Assembly (NCBI GenBank): GCA_002348045.1
Contig: DDYO01000303.1
Span: 1 to 9,611 of the forward strand
Length of the DNA stretch: 9,611 nt
From: Anaerolineales bacterium UBA2232
GTDB taxonomy: Bacteria > Chloroflexota > Anaerolineae > UBA2200
Reading direction: 5' to 3'
Position 1 is the stretch's first letter; the number at the start of each line of letters is the position of its first letter. A model generated the notes under the pieces. That model saw nothing but the letters and a program-made list of their open reading frames with translations. It was not told the origin of the DNA and made no database searches. Positions 1 to 5,401 of this stretch are shown here, piece by piece. The translations under genes were made by a program, and so were the position numbers.

Positions 1-1360
1 CCTCGCTGACGTAGCTGGCACCGATTTTGGTGTCCAGGGCGTTGGGCACCAGGCCGTGCCAACCGTTGTCTTCCCACTTGTCGCCCCAGGTGCGATACAG
101 CACGGAGAGTTCAAACTGGCGATTCTGGATCACCGTGTGCAGGCGCCCCGGGATCAGCTCCACCATCTCCATACACTGGTCGACCGTGATGTTGTCGGTA
201 TCCGCGTGGTCGACCGACATGTAAAAGGTGTGCTGCGTGTTGGCCCCGAACGTGAGCGACATGCCTGTCAGGTCATGGCCGAGCACGTCGATCTTGTTCC
301 CCCGCGTCTTCTCGGAGATGGAGTTGACCCGCTCGATCCACTCATCCGACTCTTCGGACGATGAGGTCTCGATGTCCAGCGCGACGAAAGGGGACTCGTT
401 GACCCGCTGCTTGAACGCAGCCTTGACGCGCTCGTAGTTGGCAGCCGTCACCAGTGTCTTGGAGCCATAAAAGCTGCGCAGGTCGTGCACCCGCAGCTCG
501 TCGGGCAGCTCGTCCCACTGCGCCACCATGCCGGCCCGCAGGTCCCACGGTTTGCGCATGGTGTTGATCTGGTCGGTCATCAGGCCGGCCACGCGCCAGC
601 TGGTGGCCACCATCTCGTGGGCGTCAAGGATTTTTTGCAGGGGTTTGAAGTCGGCAACATCCTCCGCCAGGCGTTGTATCTGATTGTTCTCGATCAGCTC
701 GATCATCATGTCCAGACCATCAAGTCCGAAGGTGCGCACCAGGTCGACCCAGGCAGCATCGCCGAAGCCCTTGGCGCCGGGAATCTTGTCGCTGGTGTCG
801 CCCACCAAGGCCTTGTACAGCCTGATGTACTTGTGGGGGAATGGGCCGCAGGGGTTGACATTCATCTCCCCCAAGCGCCAGACCGACGTGTTGGCGTCCA
901 CCAGCACGCTCAAGTCGCCGTCGGACGTGGCGACCACGTTGGGCTCGTTGCGCAGGTGCTTGACAAGGTAGCCCAGCACGTCGTCCGCCTCGTAAGAGGG
1001 CTGCTGTATGACGCGCATGCCGAGGTGCAGTGCCATCTGGGTGACCCGGTCACGGGCAAGGTTGAGCTGGTCACTGACCTCCTGCGCCTTGTCGCGGCCC
1101 TCTTTGTACTTGGGCAGGAAGGTGCGCCGGGTCTGCTTCGAGTTGGCTCCATCCCACACCAGGGTGACCTGGCGGGGGGCAATCTCGAAATGGGCAATGT
1201 CCTTGGCCACCTTTTCCCAGAAGCCTTCGACACCGTAATCGGCGCTATTGACTTGGGTCTGCTTGCCGTCTTCACCTGTGATTACCCGGCCACCGTCGTG
1301 ATCGACGCCCCTGAGGAGCGCCATGTTGAGGTACGAATTTCCGTCTATGAGGAGCTTCAC
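1..1360 (-). CDS. polA: Family A DNA polymerase (PolA), N-terminal part: fused 5'-3' exonuclease and 3'-5' exonuclease; partial at left edge
   Basis: I translated the minus strand from base 1360 and found 453 codons without a stop, running off the window. Residues 1-260 form a FEN/PIN 5'-3' exonuclease: LLIDGNS with D6, VWDG with D70, EADDV (E124, D126, D127), TSDGD (D147, D149) and GDTSDKIPG (D188, D191) are the usual metal ligands. Residues from about 323 form the DnaQ-like 3'-5' exonuclease: LDIETS (D329, E331), an Exo II block NRQFE (N413, E417) and DTKIGASY (D443). The polymerase domain would follow beyond base 1. The start is GTG, with AAAGG six bases upstream, and it overlaps the previous stop as GTGA. 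The next ATG (residue 13) would remove D6, so GTG is preferred. In Exo II the usual Asp is Glu, which may be a tolerated change. By family knowledge the protein copies the phage genome, removes primers and proofreads. Confidence 0.93.
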   Translation of the reverse strand, partial: MKLLIDGNSYLNMALLRGVDHDGGRVITGEDGKQTQVNSADYGVEGFWEKVAKDIAHFEIAPRQVTLVWDGANSKQTRRTFLPKYKEGRDKAQEVSDQLNLARDRVTQMALHLGMRVIQQPSYEADDVLGYLVKHLRNEPNVVATSDGDLSVLVDANTSVWRLGEMNVNPCGPFPHKYIRLYKALVGDTSDKIPGAKGFGDAAWVDLVRTFGLDGLDMMIELIENNQIQRLAEDVADFKPLQKILDAHEMVATSWRVAGLMTDQINTMRKPWDLRAGMVAQWDELPDELRVHDLRSFYGSKTLVTAANYERVKAAFKQRVNESPFVALDIETSSSEESDEWIERVNSISEKTRGNKIDVLGHDLTGMSLTFGANTQHTFYMSVDHADTDNITVDQCMEMVELIPGRLHTVIQNRQFELSVLYRTWGDKWEDNGWHGLVPNALDTKIGASYVSE

Positions 1361-1728
1361 GGGCTGCCTTTCTTCTTTGATGTTTTTGGCTCCGGGATTT
1401 GGAGCCCGTCGATAAACACCTTGCGCTCGGCTACCGCCGGCAGGGTGCGGGGGTCCAGCCACGAAGGAAACCCGCTCAAAGCGGGGTTCTCCAGGATGAT
1501 GTGACCCTTGATTTGGTAGGTGACGGCGTTGCTGCTCTTGAGCTTGACGACGCCACCTGAAACGACTTGGTTGGCAAGCCAGCCGAACACGAATCGTTTC
1601 GATATGTCCCTTGAGGTCACGGCGGCCACAAGACCGTTGCGCGTTTTGGGGGTCTTGAGAAGACGAGTCAGAACGAGCTCGGCCTTGCGAACCTGGGCCG
1701 CCCGAGAGTTCGGGTTTACCCGCGCCAT
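1357..1728 (-). CDS. Small winged-helix-like protein of unknown function
   Basis: This 123-residue protein is not recognised by name. Residues 13-75 look like a winged helix-turn-helix: a helix rich in Lys, Arg and Leu (AELVLTRLLKTP), a second helical stretch ending in VTSRDISKRFVFGWLANQVV, and then a short beta wing (GGVVKLKSSNAVTYQIKG). The tail is Pro- and Lys-rich (PEPKTSKKKGSP) and probably flexible. The ATG has GAGGT seven bases upstream and overlaps the zinc finger gene before it by 13 bases. The stop overlaps the polA start as GTGA. A DNA-binding or regulatory role next to the polymerase is an inference from fold-like appearance only. No signal peptide or membrane segment is visible. 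Confidence 0.75.
   Translation of the reverse strand: MARVNPNSRAAQVRKAELVLTRLLKTPKTRNGLVAAVTSRDISKRFVFGWLANQVVSGGVVKLKSSNAVTYQIKGHIILENPALSGFPSWLDPRTLPAVAERKVFIDGLQIPEPKTSKKKGSP
1367..1372 (-). promoter_or_regulatory. Ribosome binding site of polA
   Basis: The minus strand reads GAAAGG six bases before the GTG start of polA and lies inside the end of the preceding gene. This spacing supports the GTG start over the internal ATG at 1324. Together with the four-base GTGA overlap it suggests that polA translation is coupled to the upstream gene. Confidence 0.6.
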
Positions 1729-1958
1729 CTGGCGGACCTCTCAAGCAGGTCTTGGCATTCCACACAGCGGATTCGCCCCAACCTGAGGCGGGCTTCCGGG
1801 ATAGGCTCCCCACACTCGCACTCAGGGTTGGGCCAACTCCCGTCAACGCACTGAACCTGCTGGGGGGCGATTGCGCGTTGCGCCTCTTTCACAGCAGCGT
1901 CGGCGAGCTGCTGTGTCAAGGTGGCCGCGCGGTCAAGATCGTCTGCCTCGTGCGTCAT
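1716..1958 (-). CDS. DksA/TraR-like C4 zinc finger protein
   Basis: This is an 80-residue protein. The N-terminal half is a polar helix (residues 5-33). The C-terminal half carries the TraR/DksA-type zinc finger signature, CECGEPIPEARLRLG followed by RCVEC, with C47, C49, C65 and C68 as likely zinc ligands. The family binds the RNA polymerase secondary channel and changes promoter response. Short phage and plasmid members like TraR do this without ppGpp. The first cysteine pair is spaced CxC here instead of the usual CxxC; C37 is an extra cysteine. The gene starts two bases after the DUF5664 stop and has a G-run (GGGGGG) upstream as a poor ribosome site, so translation is probably coupled. 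Family assignment is fairly secure; action on RNA polymerase is inferred. Confidence 0.82.
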   Translation of the reverse strand: MTHEADDLDRAATLTQQLADAAVKEAQRAIAPQQVQCVDGSWPNPECECGEPIPEARLRLGRIRCVECQDLLERSARWRG

Positions 1959-1960
1959 GG

Positions 1961-2386
1961 TTACGCCCCCCGGTTCCGGAGCATCAGGTCAAGCCTTGCG
2001 AGTGCATTCCACGCCTCATGCGCGGCGTGCACCAACTCCGTGTCAGGGTCGGAGGCCTCGCCAGCTTTCTCCTTGAGCCAGTGGCGCAGCTTGGCGTCGT
2101 CGTACCGCGCTTCACCGTTGGGCACCTCCATCCACCCGTTCTCGGTGTACTTGACAGCACCGTAGGTGCCGACCTTGGATACCTCAAGGAGGGCGCGGGC
2201 AAAGCCTCCAAGGACGAGAGCGGGGCGCACTTTGCCAGCGTCCAGCTTGCTGCCCGGCTCGTGGGCAGACTTGCCGTTGGGGTCAGTCTCAGTCGGGGCT
2301 ACCCGGGAGCCAGGCCCGAATACATGGCCGAACCCGTTGAGTGGGTTTGTCCCCCTGAGAACCGAATATCCGTTCATGTTTTCCAT
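1961..2386 (-). CDS. DUF5664 protein, dATP/dGTP diphosphohydrolase N-terminal family
   Basis: This protein has 141 residues from the ATG at 2386; the ATG at 2377 is an alternative. The core matches what I recall of DUF5664 (dGTP_diPhyd_N) proteins: KLDAGKVRPALVLGGFARAL, VGTYGAVKYTENGWMEVPNG, RYDDAKLRHWLKEKAGE, then DPDTELVHAAHEAWNALARL. The acidic and His residues in the last blocks would suit metal-dependent nucleotide chemistry, in the manner of all-alpha pyrophosphohydrolases. The family includes MazZ-type enzymes that cleave dATP or dGTP in some phages, but many phages carry members with no tested activity. An ATG at 2443 in the same frame has no ribosome site and would lengthen the overlap with the upstream membrane protein gene, so I reject it. 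Even from 2386 the two genes overlap by 98 bases. Confidence 0.85.
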   Translation of the reverse strand: MENMNGYSVLRGTNPLNGFGHVFGPGSRVAPTETDPNGKSAHEPGSKLDAGKVRPALVLGGFARALLEVSKVGTYGAVKYTENGWMEVPNGEARYDDAKLRHWLKEKAGEASDPDTELVHAAHEAWNALARLDLMLRNRGA

Positions 2387-2618
2387 AACTTTTCTTCTTG
2401 TTGTTTTTGTGTGAAAAGTGGTTGAAGGCCCGGCGCCACGCATAAGAGCGCGCCAGGCTGACGACGGTGAATACCACCGTTATTTGCAGGTTTTCTGCAA
2501 AATTCGTTTCTATTTTCCAGACTGGCTTCACAATAAACTCCCAAACACAGAGCGAGATCAGGAAGCCCGACCCGATGTTCAGGAGCTGCTCGATCAGCGA
2601 GTGAAGCCTAGACTGCAT
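2289..2618 (-). CDS. Small phage membrane protein, DUF7220-like
   Basis: This protein has 109 residues. The first 70 resemble a common small phage membrane family (DUF7220 as I recall it): an N-terminal QSRLHSLIEQ helix, a hydrophobic segment at about residues 12-32 (GFLISLCVWEFIVKPVW), a polar turn, a second hydrophobic segment at about 43-58 (LQITVVFTVVSLARSY), then WRRAFNHF with a positive tail, suggesting a cytoplasmic C-terminus. ATG at 2618 fits the family N-terminus; a TTG nine bases earlier at 2627 is possible. Neither has a good ribosome site. The last 35 or so residues (basic, then RVRPCIRAWLPGSPD) are read from DNA that also codes for the DUF5664 protein and do not look like the family. 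Function is unknown. Confidence 0.72.
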   Translation of the reverse strand: MQSRLHSLIEQLLNIGSGFLISLCVWEFIVKPVWKIETNFAENLQITVVFTVVSLARSYAWRRAFNHFSHKNNKKKSYGKHERIFGSQGDKPTQRVRPCIRAWLPGSPD

Positions 2619-3195
2619 GGGTCTCAAGTACCTTGCGCTCGGCGGGCAGGTCCCGGTTCACCGCGCGCTCCGCGTTGAAGGCCATGCCGTTGTATCGCTT
2701 GAGCAGCTTCTCGACATTGGTCTTCAGGATGACTTCCATCGGGGTGTGCTCGGCAGCGCCGTGCTCAACGACGAATCCCACCAGCGCCGCAGCTTCCGCC
2801 AGCAGCTCGGTCGTTGTCATTGTTGGTGCCTTGCCATACCCGACCCAGCGCTTGGCCAAGTCAAGCCACTCGACGAAGGTGTTCATGATCTGGAAATCCT
2901 CTGCCCCCATCCGGGCGAAGGCGGCGTCGGTCAGGGTGTCAAATGCGACTTCGTCGGTGGGGCTGATGTCGTTGAGGACTTGCTTGAGGGCCGTCAGGTA
3001 GAAGGCAAGGTCTCCGGCCTCTTCGATGGCGTTGACCTCGTCGGTCGCCGTCAGGTACTCGTGGCTCTCGGTGATGATGCCTAGGACGGCGTGGGTGAAG
3101 TCCTTGGACAGGTCGCCTGAGCGGTTGTACAGGGCTTTCACGAAGCCTTCGTAGCCGACCGTGGTCAGCACTTCGATTGCGGTTTGTTGGGTCAT
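2608..3195 (-). CDS. MazG/PRA-PH-like nucleotide pyrophosphohydrolase
   Basis: This 195-residue all-alpha protein carries the metal-binding pattern of the all-alpha NTP pyrophosphohydrolases: TESHE (E43, E46) and IEEAGD (E58, E59, D62). It is followed by a C-terminal block, NVEKLLKRYNGMAFNAE and RDLPAER, seen in many phage MazG and phosphoribosyl-ATP pyrophosphohydrolase-like proteins. Members cleave nucleoside triphosphates to monophosphate and pyrophosphate. In phages this may clean the dNTP pool or change signalling nucleotides. The substrate cannot be read from sequence. ATG overlaps the exonuclease stop as ATGA and has AGGA seven bases upstream. Residues 75-125, between the two motifs, are longer than in a minimal MazG and may be an insert. 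Cytosolic; no membrane segment. Confidence 0.83.
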   Translation of the reverse strand: MTQQTAIEVLTTVGYEGFVKALYNRSGDLSKDFTHAVLGIITESHEYLTATDEVNAIEEAGDLAFYLTALKQVLNDISPTDEVAFDTLTDAAFARMGAEDFQIMNTFVEWLDLAKRWVGYGKAPTMTTTELLAEAAALVGFVVEHGAAEHTPMEVILKTNVEKLLKRYNGMAFNAERAVNRDLPAERKVLETHAV

Positions 3196-3905
3196 TTGCG
3201 TTTCCTGTTCTTGAGTTGTTGTTCTACGGAAAATTTCAGGTCAATGTCCATCGCGAGCTTCTCGACCATCCAGTACAGGTAGGGCGTTGGGAGCTCGGCG
3301 AAAGACTTGCCTTTGTGCTTGCCAAAGCTCAGAGTCTTCATCAGCATGGGCTCAAACGAAGCCTCAGCGAGTTGGCGCAGGGTCAGCCCCGTGCGTTCGC
3401 AGATGTGCTTGGCAAGGTGCAGGCTGGTCGTTACGTCGCTGAGCACCCGGTGCGCTGCGGTGGCACGCGGCAGGCCCAGCTCGTACACCAGCGTCTGGAG
3501 CTGATGGTTGTCGGCGTCGGGGTACAAGCGTCGTGCCCATCGCAGCGAGCAGACTTCCTGCACCACGTTGGTGATATAGGGTCTGACGAATCGGTGGTCG
3601 AACGCAATGTTGTGCCCGCACAGAACCACTGGTTCGGTGATAGGCCGGCCGTAGCAGGACTCGTCGTCAACGCTGAAGAACTCCTCGATGGTGGGCGAGT
3701 CCTGCAGGTCCGCCAGGACAAGCCCGTGCACCGCGCTGGCAGCCGACGCGATGCTGCGCTGGGGGTCGATCAGGGACTGGACTTCAGCGATGAAGTTGAA
3801 GTCCTCGTCGACCTCGATCCACCCAAGCTCGACCACTGCGTCGTCGTGGTTTACACCGGTGGTTTCACTGTCTAAGAAAAGGTACCTAACGTCAGCAGGT
3901 AGCAT
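3192..3905 (-). CDS. DEDDh 3'-5' exonuclease, DnaQ superfamily, exonuclease X-like
   Basis: This is a 237-residue protein. Exo I is FLDSETTG (D12, E14), Exo II is GHNIAFDHRF (D103), and Exo III is AHRVLSDV (H152, D157), giving the full DEDDh set. After residue 188 comes TLSFGKHKGKSFAELPTPYL and YWMVEK, the C-terminal domain found in exonuclease X-type proteins. By family knowledge it removes nucleotides from 3' ends of single- or double-stranded DNA. With the polymerase already carrying a 3'-5' exonuclease domain, this one may serve repair, recombination or host DNA degradation instead of proofreading. The frame stays open to 3983, but ATG at 3905 is chosen: it has AAGGAG five bases upstream and gives the normal family N-terminus. 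Its start overlaps the HNH gene by 14 bases; its stop overlaps the next gene as ATGA. Confidence 0.93.
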   Translation of the reverse strand: MLPADVRYLFLDSETTGVNHDDAVVELGWIEVDEDFNFIAEVQSLIDPQRSIASAASAVHGLVLADLQDSPTIEEFFSVDDESCYGRPITEPVVLCGHNIAFDHRFVRPYITNVVQEVCSLRWARRLYPDADNHQLQTLVYELGLPRATAAHRVLSDVTTSLHLAKHICERTGLTLRQLAEASFEPMLMKTLSFGKHKGKSFAELPTPYLYWMVEKLAMDIDLKFSVEQQLKNRKRK

Positions 3906-4413
3906 GCTCGCTCCTTGGTGTTGGGTTGAATGTGTGCAGACTGGCCTTTGCCCGGATATACGCCTGATGGGCGTCCAACTCATCAGCGAAGTACCCCAAA
4001 TGCTTCGTCACGTAGTCTCTGGTGATGCTGGCCATCCACTTTCCGCGGAGCTTCGACCACTTGACTCCAAGCAGGTTTGACGAGCTTCCCTTGCGCTTCG
4101 CCATGTTCTGTCGGTTCTGCGCGTCAGTAGCCTCCCGAAGATTCCCCCATCGGTTATCTGTTCGGTCCCCGTTTATGTGATCCAGTTGGTTCTCTGGCCA
4201 GCTTCCAGTCATGTAAAGCCAAACCAGCCTATGTTCAGAAAACCTCTGTTTGTCAACGTGACGCCGAACGTACCCATGAAGGATGTCAGCACGCCCCACG
4301 GCGTTTCCGGCCTGCGCTTTGGAGGACACAGTCACCCGCCACGTGAAGATACCCGTCACCGGGTCGTAGTGCAGCAACTCCTTGAGCCGTGCTTGTGTGA
4401 GTTCTGTGCTCAT
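3892..4413 (-). CDS. HNH homing-type endonuclease with AP2 DNA-binding domain
   Basis: This is a 173-residue protein with a well-known phage layout. The N-terminal part is LLHYDPVTGIFTWRV (residues 13-27). The HNH nuclease core is SEHRLVWLYMTG and LDHINGDRTDNR, with H61, D78, H79 and N87, and NLREAT after it. The AP2-like DNA-binding domain follows at about 109-162 (SSSNLLGVKW, GKWMASI, HLGYF, AYIRAKASLH). Such proteins nick or cut DNA at sites in related phages lacking the gene and so spread themselves. No intron or intein is evident, so this is a free-standing element placed between the 285-residue gene and the exonuclease. Its ribosome site is weak (AGAAG six bases upstream). The coding end overlaps the exonuclease start by 14 bases, so it is now built into the operon. 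Confidence 0.93.
   Translation of the reverse strand: MSTELTQARLKELLHYDPVTGIFTWRVTVSSKAQAGNAVGRADILHGYVRRHVDKQRFSEHRLVWLYMTGSWPENQLDHINGDRTDNRWGNLREATDAQNRQNMAKRKGSSSNLLGVKWSKLRGKWMASITRDYVTKHLGYFADELDAHQAYIRAKASLHTFNPTPRSEHATC
3911..3916 (-). promoter_or_regulatory. Ribosome binding site deciding the exonuclease start
   Basis: AAGGAG on the minus strand lies five bases before the ATG at 3905 and inside the last codons of the HNH endonuclease gene. It is the best Shine-Dalgarno match among the genes here and fixes the exonuclease start at 3905 instead of the in-frame ATG at 3983. Confidence 0.75.
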
Positions 4414-4431
4414 CTTGTTCTTCTGGTAAAT

Positions 4432-4451
4432 GGGAGCCCCGAAGGGCTCCC
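4432..4451 (-). terminator. UUCG-capped GC hairpin after the 285-residue gene, possible terminator or processing site
   Basis: The minus strand reads GGGAGCCC, loop TTCG, GGGCTCCC: a perfect eight-base stem with the very stable UUCG tetraloop. It begins six bases after the TGA of the upstream gene and ends 18 bases before the HNH start. Only three T residues follow, so it would be a weak intrinsic terminator. It could equally stabilise the 3' end of the upstream message or hide nothing more than a pause. The hairpin is seen directly; its function is inferred. Confidence 0.6.
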
Positions 4452-4457
4452 GTTACA

Positions 4458-5315
4458 TCACAGCTTGGCTGGCAAGCTGGCCGCCAAGCGCAGCTTGGTC
4501 CAGCTGTTTTTGCCCTTCTCCGCCGACTCTCGGATGAAGTAGATCGAGAACGGGTCCTCGGGAAGCTTGTAGCCCGGCAGGCCCATCGCCACACACTTTG
4601 CCGTGCTCTCCAGATCGCTCTGGTACTTCTTGAAGGCCGGGATGCTCGACGCACTCAGTGTGATCTGGATCACACCCGTGAAGTTGGGCTCGTCCTCGCA
4701 ACCGATCACAGCGACTTCGGTGTCGATGAACTCGCGCTTGGACGCCTTGTCGAACTCCTCAGTGTCCCGCAGGAACGCCAGGTAGTCGTCGACGGGCTTG
4801 CCTTCCCACATCTTCACTTCCTCTCCCACCACGTTGTCAATGGTGATGCCGTCCATGGAGTAAGCCACGAACGAGCCGCTGTCCTTACCGTCTTCACCGG
4901 GGGAGATTTCAAAGTGACGGTCCCAGGCCAGCAAGCGGCCCTTGACCCAGCGGCCCAGCACGGCCTTCTCTCCGCCGGACTCCTTGATCACGCCGTCCTT
5001 GGCCTTGAAGACACGGTGAGAGCCGTAGCTGAAGTCGGCCGCGCCCTTCATCGCTTCCACTTCCTTCTTGAAGTTCTTCGCCGCGTTGGCAGCATCGTTG
5101 GTGCTCAGTGAGCTCAACGCTGCCTTGGCGATCGCCGTGGTGGACTCCACCTTGGCTGCTGCTGTTGGCTCAGGGGTGGGGGTCTGCACCGGCGTCACAG
5201 GTGCGGTTGCCTCCTTCTGGGGGGCCTCGCGCTCGGCAACGGCCGCGCCGCCGTCGGGGGAAGTGCCCGGTTCTTGTTCAAAATTCGCTGTGGTGTTGGT
5301 CTTTTTAAGTGCCAT
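4458..5315 (-). CDS. Replication-region protein of unknown function, candidate DNA-binding
   Basis: This 285-residue protein is not recognised. Residues 1-60 are low in complexity, rich in Ala, Pro, Thr and Glu (for example TPVQTPTPEPTAAA), and probably disordered. Residues 60-95 form a polar Ala/Lys/Glu helix. From about 98 to 285 there is a mixed, strand-rich domain (GRWVKGRLLAWDRHFEI, SGSFVAYSMDGITIDNVVGEE, FTGVIQITLSASSIPAF, DPFSIYFIRE, WTKLRLAASL) with several aromatics between basic residues. Placement directly after the primase-helicase and a strand-rich body would fit a single-strand DNA-binding protein, but there is no acidic C-terminal tail and no named motif, so this is inference. 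ATG has only a poor site (AAAGAAAA) upstream. A strong hairpin follows the stop. No signal peptide or membrane segment. Confidence 0.85.
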   Translation of the reverse strand: MALKKTNTTANFEQEPGTSPDGGAAVAEREAPQKEATAPVTPVQTPTPEPTAAAKVESTTAIAKAALSSLSTNDAANAAKNFKKEVEAMKGAADFSYGSHRVFKAKDGVIKESGGEKAVLGRWVKGRLLAWDRHFEISPGEDGKDSGSFVAYSMDGITIDNVVGEEVKMWEGKPVDDYLAFLRDTEEFDKASKREFIDTEVAVIGCEDEPNFTGVIQITLSASSIPAFKKYQSDLESTAKCVAMGLPGYKLPEDPFSIYFIRESAEKGKNSWTKLRLAASLPAKL

Positions 5316-5343
5316 GATTTTCTTTCAGTTTCAGTTAACAAAC

Positions 5344-5374
5344 GCCGTGATTACTTGGGTTTCATCACAACGGC
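5344..5374. repeat. Imperfect inverted repeat upstream of the 285-residue gene
   Basis: GCCGTGAT on the plus strand (5344-5351) is mirrored by ATCAC (5364-5368) and, after a three-base insertion, GGC (5372-5374). It sits in the 67-base gap between the primase-helicase stop and the next start. An operator or an RNA stem is possible; I found no convincing -35 and -10 pair with it. Confidence 0.4.
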
Positions 5375-5401
5375 TTCCGTACCTATTTCCCAGTACGGAA
5401 G
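5374..5401. repeat. Nine-base perfect inverted repeat enclosing the primase-helicase stop codon
   Basis: CTTCCGTAC (5374-5382) and GTACGGAAG (5393-5401) are perfect reverse complements with a ten-base loop. The TAG stop of the primase-helicase (5383-5385) lies in the loop. On the transcribed strand no T-run follows, so it is unlikely to be a standard terminator; a pause, processing site or protein-binding site fits better. The half repeated in coding DNA ends the protein with FRTGK. Confidence 0.55.

Noticed and set aside
910..1275. 121-residue minus-strand frame starting MKTASRPKS
   Set aside because: It is a different frame of the same strand as polA. It is rich in Arg, Ser, Thr and Pro, as expected of an out-of-frame reading, and has no family motif.
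1471..1485. Small hairpin (CCCGCT, CAA, AGCGGG) inside the 123-residue gene
   Set aside because: It is only six base pairs, lies within coding sequence, and has no T-run or gene boundary nearby; chance in GC-rich DNA is enough to explain it.
485..1504. 339-codon open frame on the plus strand, the longest on that strand
   Set aside because: It is antisense to the polymerase frame, which has full sets of catalytic residues in the right order. The plus-strand product shows no motif, and such long shadows are common opposite GC-rich genes.
1961..2443. DUF5664 gene starting at the ATG at 2443
   Set aside because: No ribosome site is visible upstream, the added residues are unlike the family, and the overlap with the membrane protein gene would grow to 155 bases.
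3192..3983. Exonuclease gene starting at the ATG at 3983 (263 residues)
   Set aside because: The extra 26 residues lie inside the HNH coding sequence and do not resemble the family, while ATG 3905 has an AAGGAG site at ideal spacing.
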